Part shown: positions 25,175 to 33,279 of the stretch, in pieces
Numbering within the stretch: position 1 is the stretch's first letter
How the letters are laid out: the number at the start of each line of letters is the position of its first letter
Assembly: GCF_007670255.1 (NCBI RefSeq)
Contig: NZ_SZVS01000006.1
Location: 237,965 to 301,964, forward strand
Direction: 5' to 3'
Length of the DNA: 64,000 bases
Source of the DNA: Paenarthrobacter nicotinovorans
GTDB taxonomy: Bacteria; Actinomycetota; Actinomycetes; Actinomycetales; Micrococcaceae
Program-made: the position numbers and the translations under genes
The notes under the pieces: model-generated
The model's input: only the letters and a program-made list of their open reading frames with translations
Databases searched by the model: none
Told to the model about the DNA's origin: nothing

Positions 25175-26401
25175 ATGACCCAAACAGCCACTGTCCTCCA
25201 GCTCGATACCGAACAGACCACGGCGCTCCACGAGCTCTACCGCAAGCTCCACGCACACCCCGAACTTTCCATGCAGGAGCACGCCACGGCTGGCCTTATC
25301 GAGGAACAGCTCGACCGGCTCGGGGTAGACCACTTCCGCTGCGGCGGGACAGGGGTGGTCGGCATCCTGCGCAACGGTGAAGGGCCCGTGGTCGCGTTCC
25401 GCGCAGACACGGATGGGCTGCCCATCGAAGAGGCCACCGGCCTGGACTATGCCAGCACGGACACGGGAATGCTGGACGGTTCCGAGGTTCCGGTGATGCA
25501 TGGCTGCGGCCACGATACCCACGTGGCCAGCCTGCTGGGGGCCACGGAGATCCTTGCCGGAAACCGGGACACGTGGAGCGGAACCTTGGTGTTGATTTTC
25601 CAGCCCGGTGAAGAAACGGCCGCCGGGGCGCTCGCCATGCTCGAGGACGGGCTCTGGGACAGGGCTCCCCGCCCGGAAGTGGTGTTCGGGCAGCACGTCA
25701 TGCCGCGGCCTGTCGGCACAGTATCGATTTCCAGCGGTCCGGTGGCAGCCATGGCCGACTCCCTCCGCGTGACGGTCCACGGACAGCAGTCGCACGGCTC
25801 CCAGCCCCAGGATTCCATCGATCCCATCGTCATGGCAGCCCACATGGTCACCCGGCTGCAGACGGTCGTGTCCCGCGAGCTGGATCCCCGGAAGTCCGCC
25901 GTCGTCACGATCGGAACCTTCCACGCCGGACTGAAGGAAAACATCATCCCCGCTTCCGCGGAGTTCACCCTCAATATCCGCACCTTCGACGAAGAGGTCC
26001 GCGGCCAGGTCCTGGCCGCGGTCCGACGGATCATCGAGGCCGAAGCAGCTGCCTCCGGAGCACCGAGCCCGAAGATCGAGGAGCTGTACCGCTTCCCGCA
26101 GTGCTACAACGACCCCGACGCCGTACCTTCCGTTCTGGAGGCACTGCGCGGTGCGTTGGGGGCTGAGTCTGTCGAGGTTACCCCGCCGATGATGGGCAGC
26201 GAAGACTTCGGACACTTGGGTACGGCCATCGGCGTCCCGTCCGTGTTCTGGATGTTCGGCGGCACGCCTGCTGCTGTGTTCGACGGTCCGGGACCAGTCC
26301 CGGTCAACCATTCGCCCTTCTTCGCCCCCGAGCTGGAAGGTTCCCTGGCCGGGGGAGTCTCTGCCGCCGTCGCCGTCCTCCTGTCCCGCCTGGGCAACTG
26401 A
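25175..26401 (+). CDS. M20 family amidohydrolase (hippurate / N-acyl amino acid hydrolase type)
   Basis: This is a 408-aa cytoplasmic metallopeptidase-fold amidohydrolase of the M20D (AmhX/HipO/IlvD-like aminoacylase) type. It hydrolyses N-acyl amino acids or similar amides. The metal ligands are visible: MHGCGHDTH (residues 108-116, with Cys111 and His113), the Glu pair in QPGEETAAG (Glu146-147) and the late His-containing VNHSPFFAPE. The dimerisation lid domain lies at about 190-310. The gene follows two membrane proteins and precedes a CoA-transferase, so the released acid is probably activated to a CoA thioester next. Confidence 0.92.
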   Translation: MTQTATVLQLDTEQTTALHELYRKLHAHPELSMQEHATAGLIEEQLDRLGVDHFRCGGTGVVGILRNGEGPVVAFRADTDGLPIEEATGLDYASTDTGMLDGSEVPVMHGCGHDTHVASLLGATEILAGNRDTWSGTLVLIFQPGEETAAGALAMLEDGLWDRAPRPEVVFGQHVMPRPVGTVSISSGPVAAMADSLRVTVHGQQSHGSQPQDSIDPIVMAAHMVTRLQTVVSRELDPRKSAVVTIGTFHAGLKENIIPASAEFTLNIRTFDEEVRGQVLAAVRRIIEAEAAASGAPSPKIEELYRFPQCYNDPDAVPSVLEALRGALGAESVEVTPPMMGSEDFGHLGTAIGVPSVFWMFGGTPAAVFDGPGPVPVNHSPFFAPELEGSLAGGVSAAVAVLLSRLGN

Positions 26402-26418
26402 GCTGCAAGGAGCCTTCC

Positions 26419-27645
26419 ATGACTTCAGCACTGACCGAACCGGCACCCGCGCTTCAGGACACCGGAGGCCCGCTGTCCGGCAGGCTCGTGGTGGACCTCA
26501 GCCGCGCACTCGCAGGCCCCCACGCTGCCATGATGATGGGTGATCTCGGCGCGAGGGTCATCAAGATCGAAAATCCTGGCACGGGGGATGACACCCGCGG
26601 GTGGGGTCCGCCTTTCGTCGGCCCCGAGGACGATCCTCAGGCCACCTACTTCCTCTCCTGCAACCGCAACAAAGAGTCCCTGGCCTTGGACCTCAAGAGC
26701 GACGACGGCCGGACAGTCCTGCGCCAACTCCTCGAACGTGCCGATGTGGTGGTGGAGAACTTCCGGCCGGGCGTTCTTGAACGGCTTGGCTTCAGTACCG
26801 ACGCCATGCATGCCATCAACCCGCGTCTGGTGATCCTGTCCATCACCGGTTTCGGCCATGACGGCCCGGAGTCCCATCGCAGCGGCTACGACCAGATTCT
26901 CCAGGGCGAAGCCGGGCTCATGTCGCTCACCGGCTCCGGCCCGGACGACCCGCAGCGCGTCGGCGTTCCCATCGCCGACCTCCTGTCCGGCATGTATGGC
27001 GCTTACGGGGTGGTCGCGGCCCTGCTGGAACGCGAGCGGACCGGCCAAGGGCAAGTGGTCCGGACGTCCCTCTTGGCTTCGCTCGTAGGGGTCCATGCTT
27101 TCCAGGGAACCAAGGTGACGGTCGCGGGGGAGTCGCCCGAAGCCCAGGGCAATCACCACCCCTCCATCGCGCCGTACGGGCTCTTCCGTTGCCGGGGCGG
27201 GAGCGTGCAGATCAGCGTCGGCAGCGAGAAGCTGTGGGCGGCCTTCACCTCCGCCTTCGGCCTCGACCCCGCAGCCGACGGCCTTGCCACCAACGCTGAC
27301 CGTGTGCGGAACCGCGCATACGTGATCGACGTCGTCGAAACAGCATTTGCCGGCTACGACCCCGAACCGCTGCTGGCGAAGCTCGCCGCCGCGGGGATTC
27401 CCGCCGGGAAGGTGCGCTCCTTGAAAGAGGTCTACGAGTGGCCCCAACTGGCTTCCCAAGGCCTGCTGATCGACGTTGACCACCCCGTGCTTGGAGCTGT
27501 CACCCTGCCCGGACCGCCGCTGCGGTTCTTCGACAACGTTTCGGGGGCGGAAGCCACCCGGCGGGCCCATTCTGCACCTCCAGTGCTTAACCAGCACGAC
27601 GAGGAGATCCGCGGTTGGCTCGAAACAGGGGAGGCTGCCGGATGA
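26419..27645 (+). CDS. CaiB/BaiF (class III) CoA-transferase
   Basis: This is a 408-aa class III CoA-transferase, an enzyme type that moves CoA between carboxylic acids through an aspartyl-CoA intermediate. The N-terminal family pattern is VVDLSRALAGPHAAMMMGDLGARVIKIE. The NRNKESLALDLKSDDGR stretch contacts CoA. The likely catalytic Asp is Asp187 in VPIADLLSGMYGAYG. The length is typical. Its TGA overlaps the ATG of the carboxyltransferase gene (ATGA), so the two proteins are translationally coupled, which suggests that they act in sequence on the same acyl-CoA. Confidence 0.9.
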   Translation: MTSALTEPAPALQDTGGPLSGRLVVDLSRALAGPHAAMMMGDLGARVIKIENPGTGDDTRGWGPPFVGPEDDPQATYFLSCNRNKESLALDLKSDDGRTVLRQLLERADVVVENFRPGVLERLGFSTDAMHAINPRLVILSITGFGHDGPESHRSGYDQILQGEAGLMSLTGSGPDDPQRVGVPIADLLSGMYGAYGVVAALLERERTGQGQVVRTSLLASLVGVHAFQGTKVTVAGESPEAQGNHHPSIAPYGLFRCRGGSVQISVGSEKLWAAFTSAFGLDPAADGLATNADRVRNRAYVIDVVETAFAGYDPEPLLAKLAAAGIPAGKVRSLKEVYEWPQLASQGLLIDVDHPVLGAVTLPGPPLRFFDNVSGAEATRRAHSAPPVLNQHDEEIRGWLETGEAAG

Positions 27646-29138
27646 CTACAACCGCTACCCGGCGGCGCCTCGGCGCGCGCGAACTGCTGGAGACAACGCT
27701 CGACGCCGGGACTTTCGTTTCGTGGGATGCTCCCGTTCGCGGGGCCGACGGCTTCCCGTCCGTCCCTGAAGGGTACGCCGCCGAGCTGGCTGCCGCCGCC
27801 GACAAGTCCGGCAGCGACGAGTCAATCCTCACCGGGGAGGGCCGGATCCGGAACCATAGAGTCGCCGTCGTGGTTTCCGACTTCGCATTCCTGGCCGGTT
27901 CGATCGGACGGGATGCGGCACATCGTCTGGTGGCCGCCGTCGAACGCGCCACCAAACAGGGCTTGCCACTCATCGCCATGCCCGCCTCAGGCGGAACGCG
28001 CATGCAGGAAGGCACGTCCGCCTTCCTGGCCATGGTGGAAATTGTTGCTGCGGTCCAGGCACACCGTGCGGCGGGGCTGCCTTACCTGGTGTACCTCCGG
28101 CACCCGACCACGGGTGGGGTCATGGCCTCGTGGGGTTCGCTGGGACACGTGACCGTTGCCGAACCGGGGGCCCTGCTCGGGTTCCTGGGACCCCGGGTCT
28201 ATTCCGCCCTTCACGGCGAAGAATTTCCGGCCGGAGTCCAGACTGCCGAGAACCTCTGCGACCATGGGCTGGTTGATGCCGTCGTGCCTCCCGAGGGGTT
28301 GGGTGACTACTTCGGCCGGGTGCTGGACCTGTTGCTTTCGCCGGGACGTGGCCCTGCGGTGGCCCCTCCGGTCGTTGCTCCGTCCGATGTGCCGCAAGCC
28401 TGGGATTCCGTGGTGCGCTCCCGCGACCCACGCCGGCCATCCACGGAGGAGCTGTTGCGGCGGGCGTCCGGGAACACCGTGCTGCTGCGCGGTGCCGGGG
28501 ACGGAGCCAAGGAACACGGCATGCTGGTGGCCCTTGCCCGCTTTGGTCAGGCCTCCTGTGTGGTGGTGGGGCACGCTTCCGGCCAGTCCATGGGGCCGGC
28601 ATCCCTGCGTGACGCCCGGCGCGGGATGCGGCTGGCGCAGGAACTCGGGCTGCCGCTGGTCACCGTTATCGACACCCCGGGAGCTGCGCTCTCCAAGGAC
28701 GCCGAAGAAGGTGGGCTGGCGGCCGAAATCGCCCGCTCGCTCTACGACCTCCTGGCCTTGGCGACGCCCACACTCTCGGTATTGCTGGGGCAAGGAACCG
28801 GCGGGGGAGCACTGGCGCTCCTTCCCGCCGACCGCACCATCGCCGCCCAGCACGCCTGGCTGGCCCCGCTCCCACCGGAAGGGGCATCGGCCATCGTCCA
28901 CAGGACCACATCCCAGGCTCCCGCGCTCGCCGAAAGCCAAGGCATCACGGCCGCTGTGCTCGCGGACCGGGGAATAGTGGACGTGGTGGTGGAGGAACGG
29001 CCCGACGCCGCGAAGGAACCCGGTGACTTCTGCCGCCGGCTCGGTGCGGTGATCGCCGTCGAACTCCAAGGCCTGCTTTTGACGGGTGCTGCCGGACTGC
29101 AGGCCCGCCGGGCGAGGTACCGCGCCCTGGTTTCCTGA
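27642..29138 (+). CDS. Fused AccD-AccA type carboxyltransferase
   Basis: This 498-aa protein joins two crotonase-fold carboxyltransferase halves. Residues about 1-240 resemble the acetyl-CoA carboxylase beta subunit (SGGTRMQEGTSAFLAMVE and PTTGGVMASWGSLG), but the zinc-ribbon domain is missing. Residues about 265-495 resemble the alpha subunit (VIDTPGAALSKDAEEGGLA, LGQGTGGGALALLP). Such proteins move a carboxyl group between biotin and an acyl-CoA, or decarboxylate malonyl thioesters. No biotin carboxylase or biotin carrier lies nearby, so either those come from elsewhere or the enzyme is a decarboxylase. The ATG at 27642 overlaps the CoA-transferase stop. A long imperfect hairpin follows the gene. 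Confidence 0.85.
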   Translation: MTTTATRRRLGARELLETTLDAGTFVSWDAPVRGADGFPSVPEGYAAELAAAADKSGSDESILTGEGRIRNHRVAVVVSDFAFLAGSIGRDAAHRLVAAVERATKQGLPLIAMPASGGTRMQEGTSAFLAMVEIVAAVQAHRAAGLPYLVYLRHPTTGGVMASWGSLGHVTVAEPGALLGFLGPRVYSALHGEEFPAGVQTAENLCDHGLVDAVVPPEGLGDYFGRVLDLLLSPGRGPAVAPPVVAPSDVPQAWDSVVRSRDPRRPSTEELLRRASGNTVLLRGAGDGAKEHGMLVALARFGQASCVVVGHASGQSMGPASLRDARRGMRLAQELGLPLVTVIDTPGAALSKDAEEGGLAAEIARSLYDLLALATPTLSVLLGQGTGGGALALLPADRTIAAQHAWLAPLPPEGASAIVHRTTSQAPALAESQGITAAVLADRGIVDVVVEERPDAAKEPGDFCRRLGAVIAVELQGLLLTGAAGLQARRARYRALVS

Positions 29139-29143
29139 CTACT

Positions 29144-29210
29144 CCCGTTGCGAGGCCCGCTCTGCGCGCTTTGGCTTGATCTTGGGGCGCAGAGAGGGCC
29201 CCGCAACGGG
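29144..29210. repeat. Long imperfect inverted repeat after the carboxyltransferase gene
   Basis: Two 24-nt arms (29144-29167 and 29187-29210) pair with two mismatches around a 19-nt loop. The arms begin with CCCGTTGCG and end with CGCAACGGG. The repeat starts 5 nt after the stop and probably ends or stabilises the message of the cluster. Confidence 0.65.
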
Positions 29211-29352
29211 TGGTGGGTGCCTACTGAATGCTGGCGAAGAATGAATGCGCGGCGTTTCGGCTTGGCACCCAGCCCTGGCGCTACGATGACCTCGTTGAGC
29301 AGTTCCCTGATAGGCCGGCCCCAGACCGGCAGCTACAAGGAGGAGCACGGCA

Positions 29353-29574
29353 ATGGCAGGTAAGTTCGAAATTTACAAAGACAGCTCAGGGGGATACCGT
29401 TTCCGGCTCAAAGCCGCCAACGGTGAGGTCATCGCCACCGGTGAGTCCTACACCACCAAAGCAGCCGCCAAAAAGGGCATCGAGTCTGTTAAGACGAATG
29501 CAGGATCGGTCGTTGTGGATTTGACTGAGTCGCAAGCGAATGCCGGACCTGCTTCCGGCCGGTTAACGCAGTGA
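29353..29574 (+). CDS. YegP-like small protein (DUF1508)
   Basis: This is a 73-aa protein with the DUF1508/YegP fold, in which a beta-hairpin and helix bind as a dimer. The family motif is visible: GKFEIYKDSSGGYRFRLKAA followed by NGEVIATGESYTTKAAAKKGIES. The function is unknown; members are often stress-associated. The ATG has AAGGAGG upstream. The stop codon lies inside a 20-bp perfect hairpin shared with the convergent CorC-like gene. Confidence 0.9.
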   Translation: MAGKFEIYKDSSGGYRFRLKAANGEVIATGESYTTKAAAKKGIESVKTNAGSVVVDLTESQANAGPASGRLTQ

Positions 29575-29614
29575 AGCCCCGTGCTCCCTGGTGGGCACGG
29601 GGCTTCACTGCGTT
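29565..29614. terminator. Bidirectional hairpin between convergent genes
   Basis: A perfect 20-bp stem (29565-29584 with 29595-29614) contains the TGA of the YegP-like gene and ends one base before the stop of the convergent CorC-like gene, so both messages end in the same structure. There is no T tract. Confidence 0.8.
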
Positions 29615-29615
29615 A

Positions 29616-30656
29616 TCAGGCGCTCGTCACGTCCTGGACTTCACCGACCAGCTCTTCAATGATGTCCTCAAGGAACAACATGCCGGTGGTGACGCCCTCG
29701 GCGTTGAAGACGCGGGCAACGTGCGAACCGCTGCGGCGCATGGAAGCCAAAGCATCCTCAAGTTCACTTCCCACGTACACCGAGGCGAGGCGGCGGATCC
29801 GCTTCTCCGGTACGGGCCGGTTGAATTTCTCCGGCGTCGTCAGGTCCATGACGTCCTTCAAGTGAAGGTACCCCGATGGCTCCCCGTTCGCGTCGGTGAG
29901 GATGTACCGGGAGTAGCCGTGCTCCGCGACCGTCCGCTGGATGTCGGCCGGTGCAGACGTGGCAGGCAGGAGCACCATCTCGGCGATCGGAACCTCGACA
30001 TCGCCCACACTCTTGGCCGTGAACTCGAAAGCGGCGGTCAACGTTCCGCTGGTGTCATTCAGCGTGCCCACCCGCGTGGACTGCTCAACGATGTTGGCCA
30101 CTTCGTCCAGTGTGTAGGCGCTGGTGGCCTCGTCTTTGGGTTCCACCCGGAAGAGGCGGAGCACAGAGTTGGCGATCCCGTTCAGGGTCCAGATCACCGG
30201 CTTGAAGATCCTGGCCACCAGGACCAGCGGGGGAGCGAGGATCAGGGCTGCCCGGGTCGGGACGGAGAAGGAGATGTTCTTCGGGACCATCTCGCCCACG
30301 ACCACGTGCAGGAACGTCACCAGCAGCAAAGCCACCACGAACGCGATGATGCCAATGGCTTCTGCCGGGAGTGACGTCAGGCCAAGCGGAATCTCCAGCA
30401 GGTGATGAATGGCAGGTTCGGAGACGTTAAGGATCACCAAGGAACACACGGTGATGCCCAGCTGACTCGTGGCCAGCATGAGGGTGGCGTGCTCCATGGC
30501 CCACAGTGTCGTCTTGGCGGCCTTGCTGCCGGCCTCGGCCTTGGGCTCGATCTGCGAACGACGGGCCGAGATCACGGCGAACTCAGCCCCAACGAAGAAG
30601 GCGTTGACCACCAGCAGGATGACCAGCCAGATAATGCCTGGAAGGTACTCACTCAT
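29616..30656 (-). CDS. CorC/HlyC-like membrane CBS-domain protein
   Basis: This is a 346-aa protein of the hemolysin C/CorC (DUF21-CBS) family. The N-terminal DUF21 membrane domain (about residues 1-190) begins IIWLVILLVVNAFFVGAEFAV in short form and contains GEMVPKNISF. A CBS pair follows (about 205-330). These proteins act in magnesium efflux or membrane ion homeostasis. It lacks the C-terminal CorC_HlyC domain found in its upstream neighbour, so the two are probably partners. The ATG at 30656 overlaps the upstream gene by 8 nt. Longer readings of the frame would start inside that gene. Confidence 0.88.
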   Translation of the reverse strand: MSEYLPGIIWLVILLVVNAFFVGAEFAVISARRSQIEPKAEAGSKAAKTTLWAMEHATLMLATSQLGITVCSLVILNVSEPAIHHLLEIPLGLTSLPAEAIGIIAFVVALLLVTFLHVVVGEMVPKNISFSVPTRAALILAPPLVLVARIFKPVIWTLNGIANSVLRLFRVEPKDEATSAYTLDEVANIVEQSTRVGTLNDTSGTLTAAFEFTAKSVGDVEVPIAEMVLLPATSAPADIQRTVAEHGYSRYILTDANGEPSGYLHLKDVMDLTTPEKFNRPVPEKRIRRLASVYVGSELEDALASMRRSGSHVARVFNAEGVTTGMLFLEDIIEELVGEVQDVTSA

Positions 30657-32007
30657 GGCCGAGCTCCTCGGAAATCTTGTCAACGATCTGGTCGTGGGTG
30701 CTGGTTGTTTCCGCGTCGGGATCCGGCGTGAAGCGGATGCGTCCCAGCTGGGCTCCTGCTACGCGTTCCACGCGAAGGACACCTCCGGAGATGGCAACTT
30801 CGTCGCCGAGCTCCGGCACACGGTCCAACTGGTCGGACATGAAACCGGCGACGGTGTCGTATTCCTCGCCTTCCGGAACCACGATCCCCGTGCGGTCCAG
30901 CAGTTCATCGGGTCGCAATGAGGCATCAAAGGTGATGGAGCGGCCAACGCGGACCACGCCGGCGCGGGCACGGTCGTGTTCGTCCTCAAGTTCGCCCACG
31001 ATTTCTTCCACCAGGTCTTCGAGGGTGACGATCCCCGCAGTTCCGCCGTGTTCGTCCGAGACGATAGCGACCTGCAGGCCCTGCTTCCGCAGGAGAACCA
31101 GCAAAGAGTCGACGTCCTTGGATTCCGGAACATACAGCGGTTGGGTCATCAGTTCCGTTGCGGTCACTGCTTCACGTTGTTCCAACGGCACAGCGAAGGC
31201 CTGCTTCACGTGCAGGACACCCAGCACCTCGTCCCGGTCCCGGCCAATCACCGGGAACCGCGAGAATCCGGTAGCTGATGCGAGGGCGACGATTTCGGCC
31301 GCCGTGTCATCAGCATCCACGGCAACCATCCGGACACGCGGAGTCATGACGTCACCAGCGGTGTGCTCGGAGAAGCGCAGGGTCCTGTTCAGCAGTTCGG
31401 CGTGGTCCTGGTCCAGCAGGCCTTCAGTCGCGGAACGGCGTACCAGCGATGACAGTTCTTCTGCCGAGCGGGCGCCGGAGAGCTCCTCCTTCGGTTCGAT
31501 GCCGAAGGAACGGATGATCTTGTTGGCGGTGTTGTTGAACAGCAGGATCGCCGGCTTGAAAACAGCCGTGAACAGAGCCTGGAAGGGGACTACCACCTTG
31601 GCAGTTGCCAACGGCAGGGCCAGCGCGAAGTTCTTGGGAACGAGCTCGCCGATCACCATGGAGAACACGGTTGCCACGAAGATACCCACCACGGCTCCGA
31701 CCCCAGGGACCAAAGCTGCGGGCAGTCCCAAAGACTGCAGGGGTCCGCTGAGCATGCTGCTGATGGCAGGCTCAAAGGTGTATCCGGTGAGCAGCGTGGT
31801 CAAAGTGATACCAAGTTGCGCGCCGGAGAGGTGCGTGGAGGTGATTTTGAGGGCCTTGATGGTTGGCCCCAGCCGCTTTTCGCCGCGGGCTTGGCGGGCC
31901 TCGAGTTCAGCGCGGTCCAGGTTGACCAGTGCGAATTCCGAAGCAACAAAGAATCCAGTGCCGACAGTGAGGACAAGGCCTATGCCGAGCATGATCCACT
32001 CATACAT
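30649..32007 (-). CDS. CorC/HlyC-like protein with DUF21, CBS and CorC_HlyC domains
   Basis: This is a 452-aa member of the CorC/HlyC family. It has the DUF21 membrane domain (residues 1-200, with FFVASEFALVNLDRAELEA and GELVPKNFALALP), a CBS pair (about 215-335, with MTPRVRMVAVDADDT and EHGGTAGIVTLEDLVEE), and a C-terminal CorC_HlyC domain (about 355-440). The architecture matches magnesium/cobalt efflux proteins such as CorC and MpfA. The start has GGGAGAGGGG upstream. It overlaps the shorter homologue that follows, forming a two-gene operon. Confidence 0.9.
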   Translation of the reverse strand: MYEWIMLGIGLVLTVGTGFFVASEFALVNLDRAELEARQARGEKRLGPTIKALKITSTHLSGAQLGITLTTLLTGYTFEPAISSMLSGPLQSLGLPAALVPGVGAVVGIFVATVFSMVIGELVPKNFALALPLATAKVVVPFQALFTAVFKPAILLFNNTANKIIRSFGIEPKEELSGARSAEELSSLVRRSATEGLLDQDHAELLNRTLRFSEHTAGDVMTPRVRMVAVDADDTAAEIVALASATGFSRFPVIGRDRDEVLGVLHVKQAFAVPLEQREAVTATELMTQPLYVPESKDVDSLLVLLRKQGLQVAIVSDEHGGTAGIVTLEDLVEEIVGELEDEHDRARAGVVRVGRSITFDASLRPDELLDRTGIVVPEGEEYDTVAGFMSDQLDRVPELGDEVAISGGVLRVERVAGAQLGRIRFTPDPDAETTSTHDQIVDKISEELGHE

Positions 32008-32210
32008 TCGGGCGCCCCTCTCCCGTGGAAACCGGCAATCCGGTCAATGAGCAGAGGGGCCTGGGCATATGTGAAGGAGGGTCATCCATAGTGTGGCTCA
32101 CTCTACCGGGTGACCGTCCGCCGTCGGACGCTTGTGCGCCGCAGGCGGAAACCGGAACTCGCCGGAGGAGCGGATCGTTGTGGGGCCCGCTGGCATGATG
32201 CCTGGTGTCT

Positions 32211-32257
32211 GACCAAAAAATAAGAACCCCCGGAAATCCGCAGATCTCCGGGGGTTC
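32211..32257 (-). terminator. Intrinsic terminator of tRNA-Thr
   Basis: Reading on the minus strand, GAACCCCCGGA and TCCGGGGGTTC form an 11-bp stem with a 12-nt loop, followed by TTATTTTTTGG. It starts 7 nt after the tRNA and is the clearest U-tract terminator in the window. Confidence 0.9.
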
Positions 32258-32263
32258 AACCGA

Positions 32264-32335
32264 GCTTCCTATCAGAATCGAACTGATGACCTTTTCATTA
32301 CGAGTGAAACGCTCTACCGACTGAGCTAAGGAAGC
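32264..32335 (-). tRNA. tRNA-Thr (anticodon CGT)
   Basis: The minus strand folds into a complete 72-nt cloverleaf. The acceptor stem is GCTTCCT/AGGAAGC, the D arm contains AGCTCAGTCGGTAGAGC, the anticodon arm is TTTCA-CTCGTAA-TGAAA with anticodon CGT (reads ACG, threonine), and the T arm contains GGTTCGATTCC-like GTTCGATTC. The CCA end is not encoded. A strong terminator follows and a good promoter precedes it. Confidence 0.96.
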
Positions 32336-32378
32336 ACCGCGTCCATCGCCGGATTCCCGGCCGATCACGCAAGACATA

Positions 32379-32408
32379 ACTGTAATAGAGGCACCGCGCC
32401 CCGGTCAA
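32379..32408 (-). promoter_or_regulatory. Promoter of tRNA-Thr
   Basis: On the minus strand TTGACC (32408-32403), an 18-nt spacer and TACAGT (32384-32379) form a good housekeeping-sigma promoter. Transcription would start about 37 nt before the mature tRNA 5' end. Confidence 0.6.
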
Positions 32409-32547
32409 AACGAGCGCAGGGACCGCCGTTGCGGGGATGTTCACCCGGGCGTTGGACCGGGTTCAGGCATCCGTTTCCCGGCCACCGGAAGCTGGGGAAT
32501 CACTTGTGGCGTCGCTGCGCCACACCACCAGCCGAAGGAGCCGCTCA

Positions 32548-33279
32548 ATGACCGGGGATGCACTGACCAGGGACGCCAACGCCACACCCAAGCGGTTGCG
32601 GTTGGCAGTTGTGGACATGGTGGGGACCACCATCACCGACGACGGCCGCACCGAACAGGCCCTGTCCCGCGCTCTGGCTGAACACGGCATTGAGCCGGGG
32701 AGCAGCCGCTTTGAAAGCATGCTGGGCTACGCCCGAGACACCATGGGGTTCTCCAAAATGACCGTTTTCAGCCACCTCTTCGAGGACCCCGCGGTGGCCA
32801 GCAGTGCAAACAAAGTATTTGAGCGGGCTTATGACGAACTCATCGAAGACGGCGGAGTACGCGCCATCGCCGGCGCGGAGGACGCCATCCTGTGGATGCG
32901 GGAGTCCGGCATCCGGATCTGCCTGGCCACCGGGTTCGGGCGCCACACCCAGAACATGGTGCTCGAGTCCCTGGGATGGATGGGCCTGGCCGACCTCAGC
33001 CTGTGCCCGGCGGACGCCGGAAGGGGACGACCCTACCCGGACATGATCCTCACCGCCGTGCTCGCCCTTGACTTGGATGACGTGCGGGACGTCGCGGTGG
33101 TCGGCGACACCAGCTCGGACATGCTCTCGGGCGTCCGCTCCGGGGCATCACTTATCGCCGGCGTGCTGACTGGCTCGCACTCTGAGGCGACCCTGCGCGC
33201 GGCCGGTGCCACCGTCGTCGTCGATTCCATCAAGCAGCTCCCGCTCCTGGTGGAGAAGCGGGAAGCCAGGCACCTCTAG
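32548..33279 (+). CDS. HAD hydrolase, phosphonatase-like
   Basis: This is a 243-aa haloacid dehalogenase-fold hydrolase of the phosphonoacetaldehyde-hydrolase-like subgroup. Motif I is VVDMVGTTITDDG with nucleophile Asp23; the GTT after it is typical of phosphonatases. Motif II lies in CLATGFGR, and motif IV in VVGDTSSDMLSGVRSGA. True phosphonatases need an extra Lys in the cap, which I cannot confirm, and no other phosphonate genes are nearby, so the substrate may be another phosphoester. The ATG at 32548 has GAAGGAG upstream; the open frame extends earlier without a good start. The stop codon overlaps that of the convergent peptidase gene. Confidence 0.85.
   Translation: MTGDALTRDANATPKRLRLAVVDMVGTTITDDGRTEQALSRALAEHGIEPGSSRFESMLGYARDTMGFSKMTVFSHLFEDPAVASSANKVFERAYDELIEDGGVRAIAGAEDAILWMRESGIRICLATGFGRHTQNMVLESLGWMGLADLSLCPADAGRGRPYPDMILTAVLALDLDDVRDVAVVGDTSSDMLSGVRSGASLIAGVLTGSHSEATLRAAGATVVVDSIKQLPLLVEKREARHL

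Noticed and set aside
32548..33279. Firm assignment as phosphonoacetaldehyde hydrolase (phnX)
   Set aside because: The motif is phosphonatase-like, but the Schiff-base Lys could not be confirmed and no phosphonate genes are nearby.
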